Below are positions 1 to 10,610 of a DNA stretch of 64,000 bases, piece after piece. The number at the start of each line of letters is the position of its first letter. The first letter of the stretch is position 1. A program made the translations under genes and the position numbers. The DNA comes from Ascaphus truei. Lineage: Eukaryota; Chordata; Amphibia; Anura; Ascaphidae. The notes under the pieces were generated by a model. The model was not told the DNA's origin, searched no databases, and saw only the letters and a list, made by a program, of their open reading frames with translations. The DNA lies in NCBI GenBank assembly GCA_036426205.1, contig CM071570.1, forward strand, positions 74,369,763-74,433,762. Direction: 5' to 3'.

Positions 1-6
1 AGGGTT

Positions 7-63
7 ATTAACCCCTTAATTACTATAGTGGTTATTAACCACTAAGGTGATTAAGGGGTTAAT
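7..63. repeat. Nested palindrome at window start
   Basis: An outer inverted repeat pairs 7-20 (ATTAACCCCTTAAT) with 50-63 (its exact reverse complement). An inner one pairs 27-33 (AGTGGTT) with 37-43 (AACCACT). The whole stretch can fold into a cruciform-like hairpin. It may be the end of a foldback or MITE element cut by the window edge; no transposase is visible and the family is not identified. Confidence 0.6.
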
Positions 64-84
64 GCATTTTTTTCTAATTCATCT

Positions 85-410
85 GTCGCCGCCTTATCGG
101 CAGGTTCTCACCATCTTCACGCCAACTTTTCCTGGTGGGAGGATTTTCAGAGGAAATCGCCATTCTAGAGCCTCGATTAGCCCCGATAACCTACTCGAGG
201 CTAGTGGAATTGCACAAATGTGAAAACCTGCCAATAAGTGGCTTATCGTGGCTCGCCTGGCAAATTTTTTTTTTGAGAAAAAAAATGCAGAAAAAGCCTT
301 TTATCGGCCACTTATCGAGGCTTACTGAATAGCAGTAGGCCTTCTTGGATAAAAGGGCCTCGATAAATGGCTTATCGAGGCTTATAGCATAGGCCCCTTT
401 CTGTTTTCAA
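85..410. repeat. Unclassified repeat rich in TTATCG motifs
   Basis: The motif TTATCG with GAGGC, GGC or TGGC flanks recurs near 92, 242, 301, 313 and 373, in both orientations (TCGATAA near 360). The stretch ends with ATAGGCCCC near 400, which resembles the terminal inverted repeat of the MITE at 35877-36363 (GGGGCCTATGCAG). It could be a diverged relative of that MITE. No coding capacity is seen. Confidence 0.35.
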
Positions 411-420
411 AGCAAGGCTA

Positions 421-769
421 CATGATGTTGATTTCTTTCAAGACAGCGATTGTGTTTGAGAGATGAAAGATATAATGTGCAGCTATTTTTTTTAATAAAA
501 TCTTAACCCACTCTCCCATGTAACCCAATGAGTTTGTAAAATTGTAGTCCAAATCATGTTCTATAAAAACCATTGTGGCACGGTTGTATTCCTATACAGA
601 GATGTAGTTGTCTTAAGTGTTTCCTTTTGGTGGGACAAGGGGGTATGTGTTGGGATGTTCTGCACCAACTCTGGAAATAACTCCTATGGAATCTCTGTGA
701 TATTCTGCATTATAATAGCATGTTGTTATCCGGGGGTACAATGGCACCTGCTAATATGTATTGAGGTTA
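421..769. other. No recognisable feature
   Basis: Moderately AT-rich sequence. The only reading frame (556-783, 75 codons) has no recognisable motif and no homologous copy elsewhere in the window. I see no gene here. Confidence 0.6.
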
Positions 770-1013
770 CAGGCTTCGGATGACAGATACACTTGGTTGA
801 AATCCCGGTGCTACAGTAGCTGTCTTTATGAGATTGGGCAAGTCACTTTCTCTCTTTGTGCCTCTGGCACCAACATTACATTTGCAAGCTCTTTGGGGAC
901 TTAACTCATTGTGCCTATACAATTCTATGAATGCTGTGTACATTGTGAACAGCATACACACAGAACATTATTATTATTGTTATTATTGTTATTATTGTTA
1001 TTATTATTATTAC
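770..1013 (+). mobile_element. Diverged SINE body with (TTATTATTG)n tail
   Basis: The stretch carries, in order, the same blocks as the better-preserved SINEs at 38780-39018 and 63141-63376: GAAATCCCGGTG near 800, GGGCAAGTCACTTTCTCTC near 837, GTGCCTCTGGCACC near 859 and a short trinucleotide tail (967-1013). The tRNA-like head is not recognisable, so this is an old or 5'-truncated copy. Ordinary interspersed repeat. Confidence 0.6.
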
Positions 1014-1120
1014 ATGAAGTCTATTTTTCACAAATTCTAAAAGGTGGGGCCTAATTTAGCAACAGGTAGATGAGCAGTAAAGTAAAATAGCAGGTATCTA
1101 TTGATGAAACAGTTTATCTA

Positions 1121-1579
1121 TTTTTTTTTTTTTTTTTTTTATAACTTGTATTTTATTGGTGTGTAAATACATGATATACATGAAAAACAGGGTAGCATAT
1201 ATTACATAATGATGTAGGTATAACATATTTAATGAGCCCACGCGGTTTTTCGAGCCCTACTCCGCCGCGTAGGTAAAGGTCTTATTTTAGGTGATGTGTA
1301 TCCATGGTAAAATAATATTTGTTACAAACAAGGAAAAAGGGAATAAAAAAAAAAAAAAAAAAAAAAAGGGGTGGAGGTAGGTTAGAGGGGGGTGGAAGGA
1401 GGGAAGGGAGCGTATAGGAGGAGGATGTAGTGGTTTCAGGAGTCTACTAAGACGGCTCATGAACTATAGAACCTCGTAGAAGATCGTGTGGCAGTATAAG
1501 TAGTTAATAATGAGTGGGAATGGTGATCCCGCTGTAAACTTAGTTTCCACTCCACCCAAGGAGAACGCATCTATTACTA
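1121..1579 (-). other. L1 3' UTR and poly(A) tail
   Basis: Twenty T on the plus strand (1121-1140) mark the poly(A) tail of a minus-strand retrotransposon. A second A-rich run with a purine-rich stretch (about 1345-1430) lies inside the 3' UTR, as in many L1s. The tail directly follows the ORF2 C-terminal frame, which supports the element's 3' boundary. Confidence 0.65.
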
Positions 1580-2188
1580 TTATAGCCAAATTGTGTCACG
1601 CTCTACCCCGGGGATGTCTGTCTGGGCTAGCCATGGGGCCCAAACTTTTAAGTTGTTGTCACCAGTATCATTAACTAGGCTTGTTAGCTTTTCCATCTGG
1701 CAGATATACCAAATACGGTTCCGAATCTTTGGGATAATTGGAATTTCGGGGCGTTTCCATAATGCTGCGATCTCGCACCGCGTGGCGATTGCGAAGTGTG
1801 CAATTAGTTTGTTGTTGGATTTTGATAGGCCCTTTAGAGGTCTGTTTAGGAGGAACAGCCACGGGTCCGGGGGAATAGTGAGATCGAATATTCTCTGGAT
1901 CCAATTTCTGATCTTTTCCCATATCGGGGATATCCGCGGGCAGGACCACAGCATATGTAACAGGTCAGCTGTTCCTCCACATTGTTTAGGGCACAATGGA
2001 GAGGACCCTGGTATGAACTTAGATAATTTGAGAGGGGTGAGGTACCATCTCATGAGGACTTTATATGCGTTCTCCTTCAGTGTGGTGCACATCGAGCTTT
2101 TTGCAGCTCCTAAAAATATAGTATTCCATTCCTCGTCCTCCAAGGACTTCCCAAGGTCTCTCTCCCATTGGGTACGAAATGAGGGCAT
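1580..2188 (-). pseudogene. L1 ORF2 C-terminal domain, frameshifted from RT
   Basis: About 200 codons forming the end of an L1 ORF2 protein. They include the cysteine/histidine motif CPKQCGGTADLLHMLWSCP (about residues 66-85), the CX3CX7HX4C pattern of L1 C-terminal zinc knuckles. The frame overlaps the end of the RT frame near 2061-2188, so a single indel around 2180 has split one protein into two. It is disabled in this copy. Confidence 0.75.
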
Positions 2189-4349
2189 TTGTTGTTTTGA
2201 AGTTGCAGGCTCGACTACCTCTCCGTATATTGTAGATATGAGTCCCTTTGTGTCGGTTTCTGCCCGACAGAGCTTTTTCGAAATTCGTCAATGGGGGGTA
2301 TGGGGCGAATGTATTATAAAGTGCTCTGATCTGAAGGAATTTGTAGAATTCAGCATGGGGAATATCATTTTCTGATCTGAGTTGGTCAAATGATTTAATT
2401 TTTAGATCGAAGCCCTCCAGATCTTTGAGTCTATCATATCCTTTGTGTCTCCAGATTGAGTGATTATGACCAATAACACCCGGCGCAAAATTAGGATTGT
2501 TCCAAATAGGTGTCATCAGCGAATTTGCTGATGTGAGTGAGTTTTTCAGTCTTGATATTTCCCAGACAGATAAAGAGTTAGTCGTTGAGGTGAGTGGAAA
2601 CAAAGTGTCTTTTCTTGACGATTTAGGTAGCCAAATCAAATTATTAAGCTCTAATAGGGAGCAAGCAGCAGTTTCTAGCTCTACCCATCTTTTTAATTTA
2701 GGGTCGGAATGCCATTGAATGATCTGGCTTAATTGAGCTGCTTTAAAATATGACAACAGGCAGGGTACCGCTAAGCCCCCTGCTAAAGTAGGTCTCTTCA
2801 TGTTTAATTTATTTACTCTCGGTTTTTTACCTCCCCAGATAAAGTTGGATATTTCAGACTGAAGTGAGAGTATATCCTTCAGTTTGAGTGGCACAGGCAA
2901 TGTCTGGAAGAGGTATAGGATACGTGGAAGTAAATTCATCTTCACGCTGTGTATCCTTCCTATCCAAGAAATCTTCTTGGAGGACCATCTGATTAGGTCT
3001 TGTTTTAGAGTCCGAATTAGTTTGGGATAATTTGCTTTATAGATGTTTTTTGCATCTTTGGTGATATGAATCCCCAAATATTTGAGTAAATTCTTTTGCC
3101 AGTTAAAATTAAAATTCAATTTCAGTAGTTTCTCTATATGTCCGGGGAGATTGATATTCAGAGCCTCAGACTTGGATTGGTTTATCTTAAACCCAGAGAC
3201 CTTAGAGAATTTATCTAAAAGGTCAAATAGATTAGGTAATGATGTGAGGGGTTTTGAAATGATTAATAGGATATCATCTGCATATAGGGCCGCTTTGTGT
3301 GATTGGGAGTATGCGTTTAACCCTGAGATATCCGGATTTTCTCGAATACGTGCCGCCAGGGGTTCAATACATAGGGCAAACAGGAGGGGAGATAATGGGC
3401 ACCCCTGTCTCGTGCCACTTTGGATAGGGAAAGGGTCTGAGGGGAAGCCCTGATGTATGACTCTGGCAGATGGGCCTGAGTACAGCGACATAATCGCTCC
3501 ACTCACACTACCTCCGAAGCCAAATGCCGTGAGCGTCTCTCGTAGATATGGCCAGTCTATCCTATCAAAAGCTTTTTCTGCATCCAGACTTAATAACATG
3601 CTTTTTGTGTTATTTTTGTTTGCCAATTCTAACAGATCAATGAATCATCGGGTGTTATCCGCTGCCTGCCTCCCCTTAACAAACCCAACTTGATCTGGAT
3701 GTATTAGTCTGGGTAGGATTAGACTCAATCTATTGGCCAGAAGTTTGGCATATATTTTTATATCGGTATTGATTAGAGAAATTGGTCTATAGCTTTTACA
3801 ATTGAGCGGATCCTTGCCAGGTTTATGTATTAGTGATATAGACGCCCGTAGCATGTCCTCGGGAATAGGGGCTCCTGCTAAAATAGCGTTAAACATATGG
3901 AGCAGCTGTGGGGCGAGTGATTCAAAGAACTTCTTGTAATACAGCCCCGAAAATCCATCAGGACCTGGTGCTTTTGATGGTTTCAGTTCCTTGATGGCTT
4001 GCGACACTTCTTCCAATGTGAAGTCAGCGCCCATAGCTTCTCTGTCACGCTCTGTCAATCTCTCCAGTTTTGAGCTGGCCAAGAAATCTCTCAGTGCACT
4101 GCTCGTGTTTTTATTGTGTGCCACTTTCTTTCCGTCGTATAGGGAACCATAGAATGAACCAAATTCTTCTACTATTTTTTTAGGGTTGGCCGTGGGAATA
4201 CCTGATTTTAAGCGTATAGCTTGGATGTTAAACTTAGATTGCCTATCTTTTAGTGCTCGAGCTAGCATCGTATCCGGCCTGTTAGCTTTTTCATAAAACT
4301 TTCTCTTAGACCAACATAAGGAGTTATCTGCTCGGGAAGTCAGTAACAT
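2061..4349 (-). pseudogene. L1 ORF2 reverse transcriptase with premature stop
   Basis: Reverse transcriptase of an L1-clade LINE, which copies the element's RNA onto nicked target DNA. Visible motifs in order: KAPGPDGFSGLYY, SYRPISLINTD, DQVGFVKGRQ, LSLDAEKAFDRIDW (first catalytic Asp), GTRQGCPLSPLLFAL, and the catalytic LYADDILLI. The frame runs from 4349 to 2061 with one in-frame TGA at 3645-3647, between DNTR and FIDLLE, where the family normally has another residue. A second break lies at a run of eight T near 4407, since upstream ORF2 residues continue in another frame to about 4697. Further upstream the PLE insertion separates it from the endonuclease. Not functional. Confidence 0.88.
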
Positions 4350-4372
4350 ATTTAATTCGATTTTTGTGTCTT

Positions 4373-4697
4373 TCAGTTCCTTTGCTGTAATTGGATCTGA
4401 ATTGTTTTTTTTTGATTTGATAGCAGGGAATGTAATTTGGATTGGAGCGTCCGAATTTTGGAATCTCTGACTCGTTTTCTTTTGGCGGTAATACTGATAA
4501 TTATGCCCCTTAAAGTTGCTTTATGAGCCTCCCATAAGACCGTATGGGATTCCACAGAGCCTGTGTTAACCTCAAAAAATTGAGTTATCTCCTGAGCTAT
4601 TGTAGTATAAATTTCGGGTATTTTAAGGATAGATTCGTTGAGTTTCCAATTTGCGCCTAGTCGACTGGTCACAATATTGTTGCACCTAAGCTCGATT
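4373..4697 (-). pseudogene. L1 ORF2 linker between endonuclease and RT
   Basis: This frame carries the segment just after the endonuclease (starting IELRCNNIVTSRLGANW) and runs into the RT via a homopolymer frameshift near 4404-4413. It begins exactly at the PLE insertion; everything above 4697 in the same open frame (up to 4813) is inserted PLE sequence rather than L1. Confidence 0.6.
4685..4697. repeat. Target-site duplication of PLE in L1 (copy 1)
   Basis: CCTAAGCTCGATT here recurs at 8416-8428 (and, degraded, near 6005) at the far edge of the inserted sequence. L1 reading resumes directly on each side, so this is the 13-bp duplicated target of the insertion. Confidence 0.7.
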
Positions 4698-5998
4698 AGA
4701 GATAACAATACAGACCGGCGCCTCAATGTCCAAACTGAATGAGTCCAGAGATGTGCTGCAATGTCCAAAAATGCTGATCCGGCAGAAGGACTGCAGACTC
4801 CGCAACAGCACACGTGGTTTCATGCAAGGGAGATAAAAGAAAAATCATACGCGTGAACACGCAAACTATAAACATATACTCATACAGACATGACATACAT
4901 GACAAACAACACTCACAGAAAGGCTGACAATATACAGAGATTTATTTAACAATACTAAAAACAGAGAGCTTGGAGCGGGTCGAGGATCCAGTGTAGTAAA
5001 ACTGGAATCCTACTTACAGCAAGCAGAGGGGTACAAGCGGTGTGTATACTATGTATACTGTGCAGTTCTTTGGTCAGCTTCGGCGCGTGGTGCTGGTGTA
5101 ATGGCCGCCGGCGCTTCCTCCAGTTGTTCTCTGGTCTCAGCGTCCCTGCAGGCCAAACCTCGCGAGATTCCCGTCAGCCGTGACGTCACTCGCTAGGTGA
5201 GCTACTCGCCGCCGGCTTCCCTCCTGTACCGCACGTCGTTCGCTGTCGAGCTGTAACTGGGTGCTGTGACCTGCTCCTTGGATAGTCTCTTGTGAACAAT
5301 CTCTAAAACACCCAACGCGTTTCGTGCGCATGCGCACTTCTTCAGCGGCGGCGAGTAGCTCCACCTAGCGAGTGACGTCACGGCTGACGGGAATCTCGCG
5401 AGGTTTGGCCTGCAGGGACGCTGAGACCAGGAACAACTGAGGAAGCGCCGGCGGCCATTACACCACACCACGCGCCGTAAGCTGACCAAAGAACTGCACA
5501 GTATACTAGTATACACACCGCTTTGTACCCCTCTGGCTTGCTGTAAGTAGGATTCCAGTTTTACTACACTGGATCCTCGACCCGCTCCCAAGCTCTCTTG
5601 TTTTTAGTATTGTTTAAATAAATCTCTGTATTATTGTCGCCTTTCTGTGAGTGTTGTTTGTCATGTATGTCATGTCTGTATGAGTTATATGTTTATAGTT
5701 TGGCAGTCACGCTATGATTTTTCTTTTTATCTCCCTTGCATGAAACCACGTGTGCTTCGGAGTCTGCAGTCCTTCTGCCGGATCAGCATTTTTGACATTG
5801 AGCACATCTCTGGCACTACATTCTCAGTTCTGCATCATTCATGGGACATTGAGGCGCCGGTCTGTATTGTTATCTCTGTGTGTTTTCACTAACTTGTTTG
5901 GTGTAGTTTTTTCCTGGCAGCCGTTCTTCAATTTTCACACCTGTGTTGTGAGTTGTATATATATTGTTTAGCGCTATCACACCACATCTTTTTTCTCC
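4698..5998. mobile_element. Palindromic PLE-type remnant inserted in L1 ORF2
   Basis: Two long inverted arms, about 4700-5214 and 5346-5880, flank a 131-base spacer that carries a hammerhead-like motif (5311-5345). The arms share for example the TGACGTCA region, the GCACAGTATAC region and CATGAAACCACGTGTG. About 120 extra bases follow the right arm before the target site. The plan (target duplication, arm, spacer, arm, extra segment, target duplication) matches the two larger inverted PLE insertions in this window. There is no RT frame, so it is a non-autonomous or deleted PLE. The arms differ by many single-base indels. Confidence 0.6.
5311..5345 (-). ncRNA. Hammerhead ribozyme-like motif, PLE spacer
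   Basis: On the minus strand the order is CTGAAGA (5345-5339, matching the core CUGANGA), a self-complementary stem GTGCGCATGCGCAC, GAAA, then CGCGTT. The core boxes and stem II are canonical. A stem I partner is not clear, so activity is uncertain. PLEs are known to carry such ribozymes in their terminal repeats. Confidence 0.5.
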
Positions 5999-6900
5999 AA
6001 GTCGCCTAAGCTCGATGGTGCATGGTCAGACAGTGAAATATCATGGATCATTGCATTAGTGACCTTTCGGAACCATGTGACACGAAACGAAGAGATAATC
6101 GATTCTACTATACGAGGTATGTGGATAAAGTAGAAGGTGTAGTCCCTAGATTGGATGCAACTCCCTCCATAATCTACTAATTGGATTGTCTTTCAATGCA
6201 CTGCGTAGGGTGTCTTGAGCTCTTTTATTATCAGAGTCGCCTCCTCCTGACCTGTCCAGGGAAGATTGCATCGTAATGTTGAAATCTCCTCCGATTAGAT
6301 ATATCCTTTAGCTACGGAACTCAACAGGCGAAGAATCTGTCAAAGAAAGATGCCTCTTGTACACAAGGAGCATATTGGAGGCCAATGAGTGAGGCTGTTC
6401 ATGAATTGTTCCAGTGAGAATGAGATAGCGACCTTCTGCATCTTTCTTAATTGTCTGGAGTACAAAGGGATGGTATATGAATAAAATGGCCACTCCTTTT
6501 TTGACAGATCTGAAGCCATGTAAAATTGAGTGAAGCCTTTGTCTACAAACCCAGGTGGTTATCTTGCTGAAGTGCTTCGTCCTGCAAGAATAACACTTCC
6601 GTCCTTTTCTCTATAATCTGTGAAAGCCCAGCTTTCTCTTTTGATCGGGCTATTAAAGCCCTTTACATTATGTGAAATCATGTAAGCGCCATTTTTCATG
6701 TGTAAGAGAAAATATGTAAAGTGAGCATTGTACTTACTCTTGATTTTTTCCTGGGGTTTCTTATAGTATATTCATACCTGCTATGTCGGCTTAATGTGGT
6801 GGCTGGATATCATACATCCTGGGAAGGGAGGGGTGAGGAAAAGGGTGGGGATAGGTAGACAATACGTGGGAAACAACGATGGGATTGCGGCAGGGAAGGG
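5999..6900 (-). pseudogene. L1 endonuclease segment, degraded copy A
   Basis: This stretch matches 8412-9340 (endonuclease and upstream leader) almost throughout but differs mainly by scattered one-base losses and gains, which break every frame. It ends in the G-rich leader near 6900, where the sequence jumps back to the start of a second copy. The pattern suggests uncorrected long-read error more than evolutionary decay. Confidence 0.6.
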
Positions 6901-8060
6901 AATCGATTCTACTATACGAGGTATGTGGATGAGAGTAGAAGGTGTAGTCCCTAGATGTTGGATGCAACTCCCTCCATATATCTACTAATTGGATGTCTTT
7001 CAATGCACTGCGTAGGGTGTCTTGAGCTCTTTTATTATCAGAGTCGCCTCCTCCTGACCTGTCCAGGGAAGATTGCATCGTAATGTTGAAATCTCCTCCG
7101 ATTATGATATATCCTTTAGCTACTGAACTCACAACAGGCGAAAGAATCTGTCAAAGAAAGATGCCTCTTGTCACAAGGAGCATATTGGAGGCCAATGTGA
7201 TGGGCTGTTCATAATATTGTTCCAGTGAGAATGAGATAGCGACCTTCTCGCATCTTTCTTAATTGTCTGGGTACAAAGGGTAGGGTATTATGGAATAAAA
7301 TGGCCACTCCTTTTTTTTTGACAGATGCTGAAGCCATGTAAATTGGTGAAGCCTTTGTCTAAAAACCCAGGTGAGTATTATTCTTGCTGAAGTGCGTCTC
7401 CTGCAAGAATAACACTTCCGTCCTTTTTCTCTTATAATCTGTGAAAGCCAGCTTTCTTTTGATCGGGCTATAAAGCCTTACATTTAAAAATATGTGAATA
7501 CGTGTAGCCCCTTTTTCATTTTCATGTGTAAGAGAAAATATGTAAAGTGAGCATTGTACTTCTCTTGATGTTTTTCCTGGGGTTTTCTTATAGTAATATT
7601 CATACCTGCTATGTCGGCAGGGTTGATGATGGCTGGATATCATAAATCCTGGGAAGGAGGGGTGAGGAAAGAGGGTGGATGAGTATAGTGATGGACAATA
7701 CGTGGGGGGAACAACGATGGGAATGGCGTGCAGGGAGGGAGGGTAGGGAGGGAAAATTAAATTGGGAAAAAATAATAATAATAAAGAAAAACACAGGATC
7801 CAAGGCGATATCTCGGGAGCCCCCGAGAGTAGCTCCTGCGCCCAGAGGTGGGGTGTCCTGGCTCCAATTCTATGATGGGCCAGTCTCCTAAAGTGGGAGA
7901 TCAACACCACCTGGGTCGTGTACGGTCCTTCCAAAACAGGACCAGGAGAAAAGGGGTTACATGCACGAAGGAAGATTAAACTCCACAAAACAAACCAGCG
8001 CAAGAAAAAATTACAAAAAATACATTTATATTTTACAAACTCGTTTAACTTGTAAGACGT
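6901..8060 (-). pseudogene. L1 endonuclease segment, degraded copy B
   Basis: Starts inside the endonuclease (AATCGATTCTACTATACG, also at 8509) and runs through its 5' part, the leader and the CTCGTTTAACTTGTAA block (also near 9595). Again indel-rich relative to 8509-9610, with frames broken every few dozen codons. A piece at 6791-7132 still reads the GGDFNIT motif. Probably the same locus assembled twice, or a tandem duplication. Confidence 0.6.
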
Positions 8061-8242
8061 GGTAATCAAGGGAGCAGATCCGCCAGGAGAGAGGGTAATA
8101 TGAGTTCGCGACATGGAATGGGAAAGAAGTAGGAGACACCTCATCGTTTTCAGTTGCGGTCCTTGACATCACACAAAGATCGTCCATTCCATAATGGGAT
8201 GCTACGAGTGGCACACTAACATAGGCCTACCCGACCACTAAT
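8061..8242. other. Short unique segment between L1 copies
   Basis: About 180 bases that match neither the L1 copies nor the PLE arms. They end where PLE arm sequence (ACTCATTCAGTTTGGACATT) begins. Nothing recognisable. Confidence 0.4.
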
Positions 8243-8419
8243 ACTCATTCAGTTTGGACATTGAGGCGCCGGTCTGTATTGTTATCTCTGTGTGTTTTCA
8301 CTAACTGTGTTTGGGTTAGTTTTTTCCTGGCAGCCGTTCTTCAATTTTTCACACTGTGTTTGTATTGTATATATATATTGTTTAGCGCTATTCACACCAC
8401 TCTTTTTTCTCAGTCGCCT

Positions 8420-9118
8420 AAGCTCGATTGGTGCATGGTCAGACCATGAAATATCATGGATCATTGCATTAGTGACCTTCGGAACCATGTGACACGAAAC
8501 GAAGAGATAATCGATTCTACTATACGAGGTATGTGGATAAGAGTAGAAGGTGTAGTCCCTAGATGTTGGATGCAACTCCCTCCATATATCTACTAATTGG
8601 ATGTCTTTCAATGCACTGCGTAGGGTGTCTTGAGCTCTTTTATTATCAGAGTCGCCTCCTCCTGACCTGTCCAGGGAAGATTGCATCGTAATGTTGAAAT
8701 CTCCTCCGATTATGATATATCCTTTAGCTACTGAACTCAACAGGCGAAAGAATCTGTCAAAGAAAGATGCCTCTTGTACACAAGGAGCATATATGGAGGC
8801 CAATGTGATGGGCTGTTCATGAATTGTTCCAGTGAGAATGAGATAGCGACCTTCTGCATCTTTCTTAATTGTCTGGAGTACAAAGGGTATGGTATTATGG
8901 AATAAAATGGCCACTCCTCTTTTTTTGACAGATGCTGAAGCCATGTAAAATTGAGTGAAGCCTTTGTCTAAAAACCCAGGTGAGTTATTCTTGCTGAAGT
9001 GCGTCTCCTGCAAGAATAACACTTCCGTCCTTTTTCTCTTATAATCTGTGAAAGCCAGCTTTCTTTTGATCGGGCTATTAAAGCCCTTTACATTATGTGA
9101 AATACATGTAAGCGCCAT
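8420..9118 (-). CDS. L1 ORF2 endonuclease domain, intact N-terminus
   Basis: The frame starts with Met at 9118 (MALTCISHNVKGFNS), the usual start of an L1 ORF2 protein. It holds the apurinic-like endonuclease motifs in order: SHNVKG (metal-binding Asn), LFLQETH (Glu), IIGGDFNIT (Asp/Asn), SRIDYLF, and the terminal SDHAPIEL (His). About 235 codons are open; the frame then runs into the inserted PLE after IELR, so the RT is no longer attached. This is the cleanest of three copies of the segment. The protein alone would nick DNA at the target but could not copy RNA. Confidence 0.82.
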
Positions 9119-9614
9119 TTTTCATGTGTAAGAGAAAATATGTAAAGTGAGCATTGTACTTACTCTTGATGTTTTTCCTGGGGTTTCTTATAGTAATATT
9201 CATACCTGCTATGTCGGCTTGATGTGGTGGCTGGATATCATACATCCTGGGAAGGGAGGGGTGAGGAAAAGGGTGGGGATAGGTAGACAATACGTGGGAA
9301 ACAACGATGGGATTGCGGCAGGGAAGGGTAGGGAGGGAAAATAAAAGTTGGGAGAAAAATAAATAATAATAAAGAAAAACACAGGATACAAGAGCGTATC
9401 TCGGGAGCCCCCGAGAGTAGCTCCTGCGCCCAGAGGGTGGGGTGTCTGGCTCCAATTTCATGATGGGCCAGTCTCCTAAAGTGGAGATCAACCACCCTGG
9501 GTCTTGGTAACGGTCCTTCCAAACTAAGGACCGAGAAAAGGGGTACATGCACGAAGGAGAGTAGCTCCCCCGGCATCATATTTATATTGTACAACTCGTT
9601 TAACTTGTAAACTG
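9119..9614 (-). other. L1 leader upstream of ORF2
   Basis: Sequence upstream of the ORF2 start, also present in degraded form near 7500-8060. It includes a CCCGAGAG stretch near 9410 and the block CTCGTTTAACTTGTAA at about 9595. It is probably inter-ORF sequence or an internal 5' UTR of the L1 family. No open frame with a known motif. Confidence 0.4.
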
Positions 9615-10610
9615 GTATCACATATATATAACACATATAAAACGTATCTGTCATAATTAACTTAACAAACTAACTAATCAACTTTGTCAAACCCGTCAGA
9701 ATTCCGCACTCATCCAACCTGTCATTTTTATTCTTTGTCTACATCGTCCGCTTTCAAATTTGTCTAGGCCGTCCATTGTCATATAGTATGTAATTTATAT
9801 AATTTGAACTAACTGTTCCTATATAACTAAAATATACCTATGCTTAACTATATACACTATGTATTCGCTACAGTGGGCATATAACCTATATGTGCATATA
9901 TAAATACATATACATCCACATATATACATATCTATATATCTATATATATATCCGAATAAACTTTTCCTGGTACCTATATATATACATATATACACATACA
10001 CATGTCCATATATACGCACACATATATACAAATACATACATATCTGTGCGTAAATACCTATACATACACATAACCATATTCCTAAAAATACATATAACCA
10101 TCTATGTGAAATAAATGTTAACATATACAGTTTATTTATCAATAATATCCCCTTACTTGTTTATATTTCATTATATATCTACAGCTATTACATAGTTAAT
10201 ATATATCCAATCTATATTATGGCATCTGCGTTTAATATTCTGGAACCCTATTATGGATATAGAAAGTATATAAAGTATATAGAATATATCAGAATTAATT
10301 AATTATATTATATTATATACCATTAATTAATTAACTATATAAAATATATCCTAATCATTTGTATTATTAACCATGTTAACCATGTTAATTGGTGATTTAT
10401 ATACATTTATATACATTTATATACATTATATATATATTTTATTACTTATATTATTATAACCATAGCTATGACTATATCTATAACATAACCATATCTACTT
10501 ATATTTATATTTATGGTATAGCCTTAATTTATTGAATATAACAATTTTACTGAATATACTGAATATAACAAAATAACAATATAATAATATTTAAAGGGGT
10601 GTGTAGGGGG
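9615..10610. repeat. AT-rich low-complexity stretch (TATA/CATA repeats)
   Basis: Nearly continuous ATAT, ACATAT and TTAATTAA low-complexity sequence, with an especially dense (TATA/CACATA) part at 9885-10080. Open frames here (for example 9819-10142) encode only Tyr/Ile/Cys-rich strings typical of such repeats, so no gene is called. It separates L1 ORF1 from ORF2. Confidence 0.6.

Noticed and set aside
1593..2375. 260-codon plus-strand frame
   Set aside because: It is the antisense shadow of the L1 ORF2 C-terminus, which has clear RT-family motifs on the minus strand.
4700..5880. Inverted repeat as a missed-adapter sequencing artefact
   Set aside because: A target duplication, a unique spacer and an extra segment on one side match the other inverted PLE insertions, so a real PLE palindrome is more likely, although local base quality is doubtful.
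9819..10142. 107-codon Tyr/Ile/Cys-rich frame
   Set aside because: Encoded by TATA/CATA low-complexity repeats; no homologous copy or domain.
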